Position numbers and translations under genes: made by a program
NCBI RefSeq assembly: GCF_000971965.1
Contig: NZ_KQ040792.1
Coordinates: 372,001 to 436,000, forward strand
Length of the DNA: 64,000 bases
Direction: 5' to 3'
DNA from: Paenibacillus wulumuqiensis
GTDB taxonomy: Bacteria; Bacillota; Bacilli; Paenibacillales; Paenibacillaceae
Shown: positions 35,558-44,913 of the stretch, one piece after another
Layout of the letters: each line of letters begins with the position of its first letter
How positions within the stretch are numbered: the stretch's first letter is position 1
Notes under the pieces: generated by a model
The model's input: only the letters and a program-made list of their open reading frames with translations
The model's database searches: none
Told to the model about the DNA's origin: nothing

Positions 35558-35850
35558 CGGTTCACCGCCTGCTGGCTGATTTGCAGCCGGGCTGCCAGTT
35601 CCTGCTCACTTTGTCCTTCCAGATACAGTCCGGTGATGATGATGCGGCCCTGTTCGGAAGGAAGAGTATGGATCCATTCTTGCAGCAGAATCGTGTTGAT
35701 GTCATCAGATTGTACCGAAAAAGAGCCGATTTGCTCGTTCAGAGGGGATTTTTCATGATATAATCTGGTTTTGGCGCGGTACTGCATCCGCCAGGACGCT
35801 TGCCGCAGCCGCTGCCGGTACTGTTCGCTCAGTGGTAAAATGACAGACAT
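35509..35850 (-). CDS. SigO-like sigma region 4 protein
   Basis: A protein of about 113 residues with a C-terminal sigma region-4 helix-turn-helix: LPSEQGRIIITGLYLEGQSE followed by ELAARLQISQQAVNRWKRKSLQYL. Region 4 reads the -35 element. No complete region 2 is present; that is supplied by the overlapping downstream gene, as for SigO/RsoA. The ATG at 35850, 9 bases after AAAGGAG, is preferred over the TTG at 35859 that abuts the site. The N-terminal half (about residues 1-50) is not recognised. Confidence 0.7.
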   Translation of the reverse strand: MSVILPLSEQYRQRLRQASWRMQYRAKTRLYHEKSPLNEQIGSFSVQSDDINTILLQEWIHTLPSEQGRIIITGLYLEGQSEQELAARLQISQQAVNRWKRKSLQYLSRTSNL

Positions 35851-36060
35851 GAAGCTCAACTCCTTTGTGGTATATTTTCCAATTAAGGAAACTTATGTTC
35901 TCATTTTACCAATAAGCGTGAGCACCGGCGGAGGTCATACACCGGATATGCAGCGGAAAAAGAGACGATTTTGGGCTGCATCATGTTGCTACGACGTTCA
36001 GGTTGGCAGTAAAGAGTTCGAAGTCGAAGGGATCCTCCCGGAAAGGTGTTTTACCTCATT

Positions 36061-36576
36061 ATGCTTAAAATTTTGCTGTTTATTTTTCTGATTCAGATTG
36101 TGTATGTTACGGCGTATACACTGCGAACGATTCTGACGCTGAAAGGGCAAAAATATGTAGCCGCCAGCATCGGGACGATTGAGGTCGTTATTTATGTCAT
36201 GGGACTCAACATGGTGCTCAGCTACCTGGACCAGGTCGTCAGCCTGATCGTGTACGCGATCGGTTACGGTATGGGGATTCTGCTCGGTTCATGGATCGAG
36301 GAGAAGATTGCACTCGGTTATATTACCGTCAAGGTGATCAGCGATGCACCGAATTACCGTCTGGCCGAAGTGCTGCGGGACAAAGGGTACGGCGTCACTT
36401 CATGGATCGGACAGGGCCGCGATGGCGACCGAATCATGATGGAGATTCTGGCCAAACGCAAAAACCAGGATAATCTGTACAAAAGTATTCTGGCGGTCGA
36501 TCCAAAAGCATTTGTCATTATGGTCGAACCGCGCGAATTTCACGGCGGATTCTGGACCAAAGCGATCAAGCGCTAA
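36061..36576 (+). CDS. DUF2179 (UPF0316) membrane protein
   Basis: A protein of about 171 residues with three N-terminal membrane spans and a cytoplasmic DUF2179 domain. Recognition rests on YTLRTILTLKGQKYVAASIGTIE, YAIGYGMGILLGSWIEEKIALGY and the C-terminal KGYGVTSWIGQGRDGDR, all typical of UPF0316 proteins in Bacilli. The function is unknown; the C-terminal domain is shared with YitT-type proteins. The ATG at 36061 fits the family's short hydrophobic start, but its spacing to AAAGG is long (14 bases); the in-frame GTG at 36046 is the alternative. A terminator follows. Confidence 0.85.
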   Translation: MLKILLFIFLIQIVYVTAYTLRTILTLKGQKYVAASIGTIEVVIYVMGLNMVLSYLDQVVSLIVYAIGYGMGILLGSWIEEKIALGYITVKVISDAPNYRLAEVLRDKGYGVTSWIGQGRDGDRIMMEILAKRKNQDNLYKSILAVDPKAFVIMVEPREFHGGFWTKAIKR

Positions 36577-36672
36577 CCGGCATATCACGTATCAGGTACT
36601 GTGTTATCGGGCAATCGCCTACATTCAATCTATACCGGACAGGCCAGCTGCTGCCGGATATTCTAATTGTAC

Positions 36673-36701
36673 AACCCGTCTTTTCCATAGGAAGACGGGT
36701 T
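36673..36701 (+). terminator. Terminator of the DUF2179 gene
   Basis: AACCCGTCTT (36673-36682) pairs perfectly with AAGACGGGTT (36692-36701), then TCTTTG. Confidence 0.8.
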
Positions 36702-36763
36702 TCTTTGTGCTTGCCCTTTGTGGAATGAGCGATATCAGCTTCCGCCAATATCGGGTATATGCA

Positions 36764-36798
36764 AAAAAAGGCATCCCAATATCAGGATGCCTTTTGGT
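36764..36798. terminator. Terminator of padR
   Basis: On the minus strand, AAAAGGCATCC pairs with GGATGCCTTTT around an 8-base loop, followed by a T run; it lies about 35 bases after the padR stop. Confidence 0.8.
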
Positions 36799-36830
36799 GT
36801 TAACAGCACTTTGGAAAAACAGATATCTCT

Positions 36831-37385
36831 TTACCCGAATAGGTTCAGATGCTGCTCCAGCCAGTCCACATAGCTCTGCTCACGAACCAGCGCTTTGGTC
36901 AGTACCAGATAATGCCCCAGCTGGGGATTGGCAAATGTCATTTCCGCGCCTTCTGCCCCGAATGTCGGCTTCAACCCCTCATACCGCTGCTGCAGATCTG
37001 TCAATTTCTCCCGTCGCAGCCGCAGCTGATCGGCGAACAGTGCACGGGCATCTTCCTTGGGCAGATTGCCGATAAAGTACATTTTTAGCATAAACGTATC
37101 TTTTTCCGTCTCTGGCAGCGGGGAGGAGGCGCTCACCCATTCCAGCAATTCGCGTTGTCCTTCTGCCGTGATGGTGTACATTTTTTTCTCCAGCTTTTCG
37201 CCCTGGATGATGGTACGGAACTGGACGAGTCCTTCATCGACCAGCTTTTTGAGCTCGGGATAGATCTGGCTGTGCTTGGCGCTCCAGAACTGTCCGATCT
37301 CTTCCTTGAACTGGCTGGTAATATCATAGCCGCTGCATTCGTGACGATTCAGCAGGCCGAGAATGGCATATTTTAATACTCGCAT
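36831..37385 (-). CDS. padR: PadR family repressor of phenolic acid decarboxylase
   Basis: A 184-residue PadR regulator. The N-terminal winged helix reads ILGLLNRHECSGYDITSQFKEEIGQFWSAKHSQIYPELKKL (shown in parts), and a C-terminal coiled-coil domain (about 95-180) mediates dimerisation. It is divergent from padC, and the gap holds a PadR operator. In Bacilli PadR represses padC until phenolic acids such as p-coumarate or ferulate bind. Its own promoter overlaps the operator, so autoregulation is likely. AAGGGGG lies about 11 bases before the ATG. Confidence 0.92.
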   Translation of the reverse strand: MRVLKYAILGLLNRHECSGYDITSQFKEEIGQFWSAKHSQIYPELKKLVDEGLVQFRTIIQGEKLEKKMYTITAEGQRELLEWVSASSPLPETEKDTFMLKMYFIGNLPKEDARALFADQLRLRREKLTDLQQRYEGLKPTFGAEGAEMTFANPQLGHYLVLTKALVREQSYVDWLEQHLNLFG

Positions 37386-37441
37386 AAGGCAATAATCCCC
37401 CTTGATCGGTTTGACTGTGTCTATCTATAATGTTAATATAA

Positions 37442-37462
37442 ACATGTAAACAATTACATGTT
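37442..37462. promoter_or_regulatory. PadR operator
   Basis: AACATGTAA (37442-37450) and TTACATGTT (37454-37462) are perfect inverted arms; the core ATGT-N8-ACAT (37444-37459) is the PadR recognition pattern. It overlaps the likely -35 region of padR on the minus strand and lies just upstream of a possible padC -35 (TTGAAC, 37463-37468). Confidence 0.85.
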
Positions 37463-37567
37463 TTGAACAACTGCATATTGGCCGCTGAATATCCGAACCT
37501 GCACGTTCATGGAGAGGTCAGCTGGCGTCTGGACAGTATATACTAACTTGAGGAAGGTGCTTTGAAC

Positions 37568-38065
37568 ATGGACCAATTTGTTGGCAGTCACATGATTTAT
37601 ACGTATGAGAACGGCTGGGAATACGAGATTTATATCAAGAATGACCATACGATCGATTATCGTATTCACTCCGGTATGGTCGCAGGACGCTGGGTGCGCG
37701 ATCAGGAAGTGGATCTGGTGAAACTGACTGAAGGTGTCTACAAAGTATCCTGGACCGAGCCTACCGGCACAGACGTATCCCTTAATTTTATGCCAGATGA
37801 GAAAAGAATGCATGGTATTATTTTCTTCCCGAAATGGGTGCATGAACATCCGGAGATTACCGTCTGCTACCAGAATGATCATATCGCTCTAATGGAAGAG
37901 TCCCGCCTCAAATACGAAACGTATCCAAAATACGTCGTACCGGAATTTGCCGATATTACGTTTATCGAGAATGCAGGCGCAGATAACGAAAAGCTGATCT
38001 CGGTCGCTCCATATCCGGGTATGACTGATGATATCCGTGCTGGCAGACCTCTGCAATCCAAGTAA
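37568..38065 (+). CDS. padC: Phenolic acid decarboxylase
   Basis: A 165-residue enzyme, the usual length, that removes the carboxyl group of p-coumaric, ferulic and caffeic acids without a cofactor, giving vinyl phenols. The sequence is strongly conserved with Bacillus Pad[21 protein letters not shown], then [21 protein letters not shown] and [20 protein letters not shown]. The active-site Tyr, Arg and Glu residues lie in these stretches. The ATG at 37568 is chosen because it aligns with known starts and lies 10 bases after the AAGG site; the TTG two codons earlier is the alternative. Phenolic acids from plant cell walls fit the pectate lyase nearby. Confidence 0.96.
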   Translation: MDQFVGSHMIYTYENGWEYEIYIKNDHTIDYRIHSGMVAGRWVRDQEVDLVKLTEGVYKVSWTEPTGTDVSLNFMPDEKRMHGIIFFPKWVHEHPEITVCYQNDHIALMEESRLKYETYPKYVVPEFADITFIENAGADNEKLISVAPYPGMTDDIRAGRPLQSK

Positions 38066-38127
38066 GCTTTTTGATCAATGATAACTGTACCTGCACTGAA
38101 GGATACTACTCTATATCTCCTATAACC

Positions 38128-38170
38128 AAAAGCAGCCCGCGCTTCCTCTTATCATGGACGCGGGCTGCTT
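38128..38170 (+). terminator. Terminator of padC
   Basis: AAAAGCAGCCCGCG (38128-38141) pairs with CGCGGGCTGCTTTT (38159-38172) around a 17-base loop, followed by more T. Confidence 0.85.
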
Positions 38171-38297
38171 TTTTGTGCATTTATTCTATCACCCTGTCGT
38201 CGCCGCTCTCCGGTAGGATGGCTCGCCGCTGCTGATCACGCATGATATAGTGGGATCTATAACAAACGGGGATTAAGTGGAAGTCAGGTGATATATC

Positions 38298-39392
38298 ATG
38301 AAATGGGAATTGATTTTTACCCGGCAGGGGCAGCTGCACAGGCAGTGGACGAGTGATATCGAGGTGCTGTATACCGGTCTGCATGGATTGTCGGTACAGC
38401 GCTTCAGGCTGAAGGAAGACGGGCAGCACTACATCTACAAGCCGTTCGCCACAGCAGATGATGTGATGCGGGAAGTCGGCGTCTATGAGCGGATCATGCC
38501 TTTGCTGCCGGAAGTGTACCCGCAGCTGATTGCATATTCGGCAGGTGCAGCAGTGGACGCCGGGCCAAAAGAAGGAGAGCAGCTATCCGGACTGCAGCTG
38601 GTCAGTACAGTCTCGCAGCCCAGCTGCTGGCTCATCCTGGAGGATATTGGTGAGCTGAATCATCGCCATACGGATCAGGTACTGCTGGACGTCGTGGACC
38701 TGATGGCACAGTGGCATAGCATCCCGACAGGGAAGATCCGGGAACTGCCCGATCAGGGACAAAAGCCGCCGCTGTCTGTCGTCCGAGATGAAGTGCTGCG
38801 GGAGTGGGCACAGGTGGTGCAACTGCTCATCTCGGTTCAGAGCGAATGCAATGTACGATGTACCAACAGGGATAACGGGATGGCAGAGCATCGTACACCG
38901 GATGAACATCAGCTGAACCTATTGCAGGAACAAATACGTCATTTCACTATTTCCGAATCGACAGTGCTTGCTCATGGCGATCTGCATGCAGGCAATTATG
39001 GTCTTAATCCGGCCGGCCGGCTGATTATTCTGGACTGGGAACATGCGCACAGCGCTTCGCCTTACTGGGAGCTGTATCATCTGCTCGATCTGTCGCATCC
39101 ATTGTTCCCGCGAAGAATGAACCGCACACTGCGGGAGCAACTGCTGCACCGATACTGGTCGAATAGATGGCAGCATCCAGGGCAGGAACATACAGCTGCA
39201 ATGGAATGGGATCGTTCCAGCTTCATCCGGGACTATTACCTGTACGCCATTGTGTACTCGCTGTGGATGTTGATGCTGATCGAGCGGGATCTGCATCAAC
39301 CCCAGGCAATCTGGCCGCATCCGCAGCTGCTGGCCCAGCGCCGGGAGACGATGGAACATGTACTGCAGTGCATGGAGGCGTGGTACGAATAG
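38298..39392 (+). CDS. Aminoglycoside phosphotransferase (APH) fold kinase
   Basis: A 364-residue kinase-like protein of the APH/choline kinase superfamily. The catalytic loop is LAHGDLHAGNYGLN and the metal-binding motif is IILDWEHA, both intact, so phosphotransfer from ATP is expected. The N-terminal lobe contains an IYKPF lysine-like position. An insert of about 60 residues with no clear similarity lies between residues 160 and 210. The substrate could be a sugar, a small alcohol or an antibiotic; nothing in the neighbourhood decides this. AGGTGA precedes the ATG. Confidence 0.8.
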   Translation: MKWELIFTRQGQLHRQWTSDIEVLYTGLHGLSVQRFRLKEDGQHYIYKPFATADDVMREVGVYERIMPLLPEVYPQLIAYSAGAAVDAGPKEGEQLSGLQLVSTVSQPSCWLILEDIGELNHRHTDQVLLDVVDLMAQWHSIPTGKIRELPDQGQKPPLSVVRDEVLREWAQVVQLLISVQSECNVRCTNRDNGMAEHRTPDEHQLNLLQEQIRHFTISESTVLAHGDLHAGNYGLNPAGRLIILDWEHAHSASPYWELYHLLDLSHPLFPRRMNRTLREQLLHRYWSNRWQHPGQEHTAAMEWDRSSFIRDYYLYAIVYSLWMLMLIERDLHQPQAIWPHPQLLAQRRETMEHVLQCMEAWYE

Positions 39393-39448
39393 CAGTTACG
39401 AGGTAACGGTATCCACGGTATTGATCAACAGGAGAGGGGGAGGATGCA

Positions 39449-41317
39449 GTGCGTATGGCAGAGGATTATATGAGGCTGCGTCGGTCATTTACAGCGCACG
39501 GGGACGAGCAGATGTTCAGCGTTACGATGGAGCAATTGGCCGGAGCGCTGTTCTGTACACCGCGCAATGCCCGGCTGATCCTGTCGCGAATGACCGAGGC
39601 AGGATGGATTGCTTTCCAGCCGGGCCGAGGCCGGGGCAACCGGTCTGTGCTGAGTTTCCTCCGTCCTGCAGCCGATGTGATGCTGGAGGAAGCCAGGGCG
39701 CGGGTGACCGCAGGTGATGTGCAGGCTGCCTTTGACTGGGTGCATGAATATGAGTCAGTCGCTGCTGTACGGGAAGCCTTTTTGCCGTGGCTGACGTCGT
39801 ATTTTGGATATTCGGCAGAACGCAGCGATTCGGAGCAGATGGTGGAGACGCTGCGCCTGCCCATTTACCGGCCGATTGTCTGTCTGGACCCGGCGGATGC
39901 GGTATTTGCCTTTGATACGGAAATGATAGAGCAGCTGTACAGCCGATTGACCGGCTACGATACCGCTGCAGAACGTGTAACCGCAGGGCTGGCGCATCAC
40001 TGGGAATGCAGCGGGGAAGGGACCGTATGGACCTTTTACCTGCTCAAAAATACAAGCTTTCACAGCGGACAGGAACTGACGGCGGAGGATGTAGCTGTCA
40101 GTCTGGAGCGCCTGCGTACCGATGCCCATGCACACAGCTGGCTGGTGGAACAGGTCGATGAAGTGCGCGTGGTGAACCGTTATGCCGTGCAGATAGTGCT
40201 GCATCGTCCAAATATGTATTTTGATCTCTATATGAGCCATACCGGCGCCTCGATTGTGCCGACAGGCGGCCATCCGGTAGCAGAGCTTCCTGTCGGTTCG
40301 GGGGCTTACCGGATCACCAGCCGCCAGCCGGGGAGATGCGTGCTGGAACGATTCTCCGGCTATTATGGCCGGAGCGCCTTGATCGACCGGATCGAGATTA
40401 TGATCGTCCCGGAGCAGGAAGCGGAATACGCGATGGGTCCGGCCCCGGGAACACTGACGGTCATCACCGGAGAAGTAAGTATTCAGCCACCTTCAGACCT
40501 GCTGCGCCAGCAAAATGTTACCGGTGTATCCCTGCTGTCCGTAAACAGGCGCAAGCCGGGCATACTGCAGGACCGCTGGCTGCGGCAGGCACTGGTGCAT
40601 GGAATTGATCGCACCCGCATGATCCATGAACTGGGCGATACACGGGTTGCTGCCGCCTCGGGTCTGCATCTAACGAGCAGACAGCATAATCTGCATACAT
40701 ACGAGGATAGGCAGGGAGAAGCGAACATGGATGCAGATGGTCTGTATGATCCTCAGCAGGCGCTTCAGTCTCTTCGATATTCTGGTTATGAGGGTGAGCT
40801 GCTGCATTTGTATACCTTTCAGCGGCATGAACGGGATGCCTGCTGGCTGCAGGCGTCGTACGGGAAACTGGGGATTCGGATCGAAGTACATATTGTGCCG
40901 TGGGCCGAGCTGAGTCAGCCGCATATCCGGGAGCAGGCCGATCTGATCCTGTTCGAAGCGGTGCTGAGCGGCGGCATGCTGCGTCAGCTGGAATATGTAC
41001 ATTCCGTCCAGAGCCTGCTCCGCAGCCGACTTTCGGACAATGCCGTAGAGCGGATCGACGTGATCAGCAGGAAGTGGCTATGTTCCCGCACTTCCCGTAC
41101 AGATGCCGGTACGATCAGCGAATCATCCAGAGAGCAGGAGATCCGGCAGATGGCAGCATGGCTGCAGCAGATCGAGACGATCCTGCTGGGTGACTGCAGT
41201 ATTGTCCCGCTGGTGGAGCGCTCGGCCATCCTGCTGCATCACCCTTCCCTGCGCGGCGTCAGGATCAATGAACGGGGCTGGACGAACTTCCAGCAGCTGT
41301 GGTTTTGCGGCAATTAA
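39449..41317 (+). CDS. SgrR-type transcriptional regulator with peptide/sugar-binding domain
   Basis: A 622-residue regulator. The N-terminal winged helix (about residues 1-115) includes MEQLAGALFCTPRNARLILSRMTEAGWIAFQPGRGRGN. It is followed by a solute-binding-protein-5 domain (about 130-610; VTAGLAHHWECSGEGTVWTFYL, then FHSGQELTAEDVAVSLERL), as in SgrR. There is no signal peptide, so the binding domain senses a ligand inside the cell. The target genes are unknown. It starts with GTG at 39449, 5 bases after GGAGG; the ATG at 39455 is possible. It is probably in a run with the APH gene upstream. Confidence 0.85.
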   Translation: MRMAEDYMRLRRSFTAHGDEQMFSVTMEQLAGALFCTPRNARLILSRMTEAGWIAFQPGRGRGNRSVLSFLRPAADVMLEEARARVTAGDVQAAFDWVHEYESVAAVREAFLPWLTSYFGYSAERSDSEQMVETLRLPIYRPIVCLDPADAVFAFDTEMIEQLYSRLTGYDTAAERVTAGLAHHWECSGEGTVWTFYLLKNTSFHSGQELTAEDVAVSLERLRTDAHAHSWLVEQVDEVRVVNRYAVQIVLHRPNMYFDLYMSHTGASIVPTGGHPVAELPVGSGAYRITSRQPGRCVLERFSGYYGRSALIDRIEIMIVPEQEAEYAMGPAPGTLTVITGEVSIQPPSDLLRQQNVTGVSLLSVNRRKPGILQDRWLRQALVHGIDRTRMIHELGDTRVAAASGLHLTSRQHNLHTYEDRQGEANMDADGLYDPQQALQSLRYSGYEGELLHLYTFQRHERDACWLQASYGKLGIRIEVHIVPWAELSQPHIREQADLILFEAVLSGGMLRQLEYVHSVQSLLRSRLSDNAVERIDVISRKWLCSRTSRTDAGTISESSREQEIRQMAAWLQQIETILLGDCSIVPLVERSAILLHHPSLRGVRINERGWTNFQQLWFCGN

Positions 41318-41522
41318 TAAGCGGGATGTATCGTACAGTATTTGCCGAATAGACGGGATCATGAATGACATCGGAAGAAAGACAGAAGAAGGACAGGGAA
41401 GAGCCGCGAAAAGAGAGCGAAAAGTGGAAACATACGCTGTCCGATTTACCCTTTTTCGTGAAATGGGGTACAGCTATACTGATCTTAAAAGAATTGCAGC
41501 CATAGTGCAGGAGGAGATCGTT

Positions 41523-42056
41523 ATGCTGGATCAGGTAAATATGGAAAAGCTGGATACACTGGAGGGAGAACTGGATCATTTTGCGGACTTGCTGGTAGCT
41601 GTGGTGGATGCTGGCGCATCCATCGGATTCCTGCCGCCGCTTGGCAGGGAAGAAGCCAGAGCCTACTGGCAGAGCGTGAACAGCCCGGAGGTGATTCTGC
41701 GGGCAGCCCGCTCCGGTGAACGGATAGCCGGAACGGTGCAGGTGCATCTGTGTACCAAGCCCAACGGAAGCCACCGCGCCGAGATTGCCAAGCTGATGGT
41801 GCACCCGGATTACCGCCGCCATGGCATCGCCCGTCAGCTGATGCTGGAAGCGGAGCATGAAGCGCGCCTTGCGAATCGCTCGCTGCTCGTACTGGATACA
41901 CGTGATGGCGATCCGTCCAATCTGCTGTATCAATCGCTCGGTTATATTCAGGGTGGACAGATTCCCTTTTTCGCCCGCTCGGAGACAGGCTCGCTGGATG
42001 CGACGAACCTGTATTACAAACTGCTGGATGAAGGACTGTCCGGTCGTCAGCTCTGA
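41523..42056 (+). CDS. GNAT family N-acetyltransferase
   Basis: A protein of about 177 residues. The acetyl-CoA binding core is KLMVHPDYRRHGIARQLMLEA (Q/RxxGxG/A pattern as RRHGIA), preceded by the strand IAGTVQVHLC and followed by LLVLDTRDGDPSNLLYQSLGY. It transfers an acetyl group to an unknown amine. A much longer open frame upstream (from 41103) overlaps the SgrR gene and is rejected, since AGGAGG stands 8 bases before the ATG at 41523. TATACT near 41474 may be its -10. Confidence 0.88.
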   Translation: MLDQVNMEKLDTLEGELDHFADLLVAVVDAGASIGFLPPLGREEARAYWQSVNSPEVILRAARSGERIAGTVQVHLCTKPNGSHRAEIAKLMVHPDYRRHGIARQLMLEAEHEARLANRSLLVLDTRDGDPSNLLYQSLGYIQGGQIPFFARSETGSLDATNLYYKLLDEGLSGRQL

Positions 42057-42100
42057 TCTGGTGGCTTAATGACCTGATGACGGAACAATATCGGTTATAT

Positions 42101-42141
42101 AAAAAGGAGCGGATGGTGCATAAGTACATCCGCTCCTTTTT
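42101..42141 (+). terminator. Terminator of the first GNAT gene
   Basis: AAAAAGGAGCGGATG (42101-42115) pairs perfectly with CATCCGCTCCTTTTT (42127-42141) around an 11-base loop. Confidence 0.9.
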
Positions 42142-42313
42142 AGTGTGCATTTTGGCGTTCTTTTGTGTCAGTGGAGATCAGTCTGTATATTCCGGCAGAC
42201 CGCAGTAAAGGCGATCATCCTTCGCATAGACCAGCTGCACTGGATAGCGATCCAGCACTATATTATGATAAGTCTAAAATACATACATCCTGCAATACCC
42301 GGAGGGCGATAAG

Positions 42314-42754
42314 ATGATAAATGATTGGCAGATTGTACATGCTGCAGCGGATCATGCGAAGGCACTGGCCGAGATGAATCTGGAATTTAATGGCGTCACT
42401 ATGGAAGAGGAGCCGCTGCGCCATTACCTGGAGAACCGCAGGGAGATCATTCTAGTGGCGCTGGATCAGAATGAGGCGGTCGGTTTTGCCTGTGCGCAGG
42501 TATTTCATTCTTTCTGCTACGAGCGGCCGAATGCGGAGATCACCGAGCTGTATGTACGTGAAGCCGCACGCCAGCAGGGAGTGGCGGGTCGACTGGTCAG
42601 ACGAGTGGAGGAGGAGCTTCGTGCTGCTGGGGTGAAGACAGTTACCATTCTTACCGGTTCTTACAATGAACCGGCCTGGCGCACATACGAATCGGCCGGT
42701 TACCGGGCACAGTCAGAAACGGTATTCCAGCGCAAGCTGATCCCGATGGAATAG
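42314..42754 (+). CDS. GNAT family N-acetyltransferase
   Basis: A 146-residue acetyltransferase with the core ITELYVREAARQQGVAGRLVRRVEE (Q-x-x-G-x-A motif) and the C-terminal LTGSYNEPAWRTYESAGYRAQ, typical of the family. It is not closely related to the preceding GNAT. The acceptor is unknown. GGAGGG lies 8 bases before the ATG. It appears monocistronic; the gap downstream carries an inverted pair GATTGTC (42815-42821)/GACAATC (42844-42850) without a T run. Confidence 0.88.
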   Translation: MINDWQIVHAAADHAKALAEMNLEFNGVTMEEEPLRHYLENRREIILVALDQNEAVGFACAQVFHSFCYERPNAEITELYVREAARQQGVAGRLVRRVEEELRAAGVKTVTILTGSYNEPAWRTYESAGYRAQSETVFQRKLIPME

Positions 42755-42984
42755 GGTCGAAGCAGGCATCAGGCAGTCTGTGCGCATGTAGACGGGACTG
42801 TATCTATGCATCCAGATTGTCTCTTTCTGTCGGTTCATGTCAGGACAATCTCTGCAAAAAGGTCTACAATGGATAAAGATTTATTTTCGTTTATCCAGGG
42901 TGACCCAATCATCTCCCTGACCATTATAGACAGCCGGAGCAGCGATAAGCCGGCTCGTTTCCATAGGAAAAAGGAGCAATAGCC

Positions 42985-43983
42985 ATGACCAAAATCGGAC
43001 TCATCATGCGTAAAATTCAATTCACCGAGAATCAGGGACCCCGCGTATTTGCAGAGCGGCTCAAGGCGCTCAGCGCGGAGCTGGGGGTGGAGATCGTCTT
43101 TATATCCCCGGAGCGCCATGTCAGCGGATATGACTGGCTGCCTGGCTATGAACACGAGAAAGGCGACCTGATCAATTACGATATCGTGCTCGACCAGATT
43201 CACAGCCACAACATCGACCATGTGATCTACACGGTATCCGGCTTTACTTTCCTCAAAATGTTCCTGCCGAACAGTGTGCTGTTCCCGCACAGCTTCCCCG
43301 ATCCGGCGCTGACCGGCTACGAGATGATGAAGCCATTCTACACGATGGTGGACAAAGCGGTCGTACAGACGCCGTTTCTCAAAAGACAGATGGCTGCCCA
43401 GTTCGGCATTACCGATGTGGATGTGATCCCGATTGGATTCAGTGAGGAGCTGGCCCGGAAGCACTTTAACCCGGATGCAGTGGTGGACAACCGGGTGCTG
43501 TGGATCGGACGGGATGAAGAGAATCGCCGCCCGGACCTGCCGATTGAATATGCACGCCGTAACCCGGATAAGGAAGTGTTCATGGTATTCGGGGGCGAGC
43601 GCTACCGGGAGAGCATGAAGAAATATGATATTCCCGCCAACGTCAAGCTGCAGTTTGCTCTGTCCCAGGATGAGGTATTCCAGTTGATGAATTCAGCCAA
43701 AGTGTACTGGAGCAGCTCGCGGTTCGATACGTTTGCGATGCCGCTGACCGAAGCGCTGGCAATGGGCAAAATTGTCGTGAAGCCCGAGCATCCGTGCTAT
43801 GACCATATCAGCTCGGCGCATTCCTTTGCCGGGAATGAGCGCAACTGGTTCGAACTGGTCAATATGGCGGTGGCGTCGCCGCGCCGCTATTCCCAGGACA
43901 ACCGGGATTATGCCTTTGAGACGTTCTCGGGCAGCATCATGAAAGAAGGATATCGCAATTTTTACTCGGAGTGGCTGAAATAA
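42985..43983 (+). CDS. Glycosyltransferase, GT-B fold (family 4-like)
   Basis: A 332-residue cytoplasmic protein. It starts with a basic GLIMRKIQFTENQGPRVFAE strand-helix and has a GT-B donor half with VLWIGRDEENRRPDLPIEYA, VKLQFALSQDEVFQLMNSAKVYWSSS and a C-terminal FDTFAMPLTEALAMGKIVV with the E-x7-E-type donor site of GT4 enzymes. The acceptor and sugar are unknown. It may act on a cell-surface glycan or glycolipid. A good AAAGGAG site precedes the ATG. It is followed after 31 bases by a phosphoesterase gene in the same direction. Confidence 0.82.
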   Translation: MTKIGLIMRKIQFTENQGPRVFAERLKALSAELGVEIVFISPERHVSGYDWLPGYEHEKGDLINYDIVLDQIHSHNIDHVIYTVSGFTFLKMFLPNSVLFPHSFPDPALTGYEMMKPFYTMVDKAVVQTPFLKRQMAAQFGITDVDVIPIGFSEELARKHFNPDAVVDNRVLWIGRDEENRRPDLPIEYARRNPDKEVFMVFGGERYRESMKKYDIPANVKLQFALSQDEVFQLMNSAKVYWSSSRFDTFAMPLTEALAMGKIVVKPEHPCYDHISSAHSFAGNERNWFELVNMAVASPRRYSQDNRDYAFETFSGSIMKEGYRNFYSEWLK

Positions 43984-44014
43984 GCATGTATCCATGATCA
44001 CAAGGGGGAAAAGG

Positions 44015-44770
44015 ATGACAGAGCAGCAGCGAATTGCCGTCATTGCCGATGTACACAGCAATATTCTGGCACTGGATGCGGTACTGCGTGATATCGATAG
44101 ACAAGGGATTCGGCACATCTATAATCTGGGAGACAGTGTATATGGCCCGATGGAACCTGCACAGACAGCGCAGCGTCTGATTGAGCGCGGCATTGTGTCC
44201 ATTCGCGGCAATCAGGACCGGGTCATGCTGGAACCCCGGCAGCCATCGCCGCATTCCACCTTTGACGACGTGCTGGAGGATCTGCAGCCTGCTCATATGG
44301 AGTGGCTGATGAGTCTGCCGGAACATATGGTGATAGGTGAAGAGATCTATGCCTGTCATGGTACACCGCAGGCAGACGATGTGCCTTTGCTGGAACAGAT
44401 TACGGATGCAGGTGTACATATGCGTTCGGACGAACAGCTGATGGAGATGGTGCAGGGCATCGAGCAGCACATGATTGTGTGCGCCCACACCCATGTGCCG
44501 CGTACCCGCTATCTGCAGGACGGGCGCCTCATTCTGAATCCCGGCAGTGTCGGACTGCCTGCTTACGAAGATGATCTGCCGTATCCCCATGTGATGGAAT
44601 CCCATACTCCGTATGCCCGGTATGCTACGCTGGAAAAGGATCAGGGACAATGGAAAATCACCCATCACCTCGTTCCCTATGACTGGGAATCCGCTGCCCG
44701 GCAGGCCGAGCAGAGACAGCGTCCCGACTGGGCGGTTGCTCTGCGGACAGGGAGAGCATTGCCCTTTTAG
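44015..44770 (+). CDS. Metallophosphoesterase (YfcE/MJ0936-like)
   Basis: A 251-residue two-metal phosphoesterase. The metal and catalytic motifs are in order: IAVIADVHSNILALDAVL (D-x-H), YNLGDSVYGP (GD), IRGNQDRVM (GN-D), YACHGTP (H) and VCAHTHVPRTR (GHTH-like). The protein may cleave a phosphodiester or a phosphomonoester; the substrate is unknown. The ATG at 44015 is preferred over 43994 as AAGGGGG lies just before it. It follows the glycosyltransferase gene closely and may share its operon. Confidence 0.88.
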   Translation: MTEQQRIAVIADVHSNILALDAVLRDIDRQGIRHIYNLGDSVYGPMEPAQTAQRLIERGIVSIRGNQDRVMLEPRQPSPHSTFDDVLEDLQPAHMEWLMSLPEHMVIGEEIYACHGTPQADDVPLLEQITDAGVHMRSDEQLMEMVQGIEQHMIVCAHTHVPRTRYLQDGRLILNPGSVGLPAYEDDLPYPHVMESHTPYARYATLEKDQGQWKITHHLVPYDWESAARQAEQRQRPDWAVALRTGRALPF

Positions 44771-44913
44771 CAAGCAGCACGAAATGGGGATGCGGCTCAG
44801 CCCGCGATGCTGTCCGTGTCTGGCTGGGTAGTCCATAACCAGCAATATGCCTGATCAAGCAATCCATATGCTATATTCCAAATTCCAAATGTTCAATGAC
44901 AGGAGACGATTTG

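Noticed and set aside
41103-41522. N-terminal extension of the GNAT frame into the SgrR gene
   Set aside because: Overlaps a conserved gene in another frame; the AGGAGG before 41523 marks the real start.
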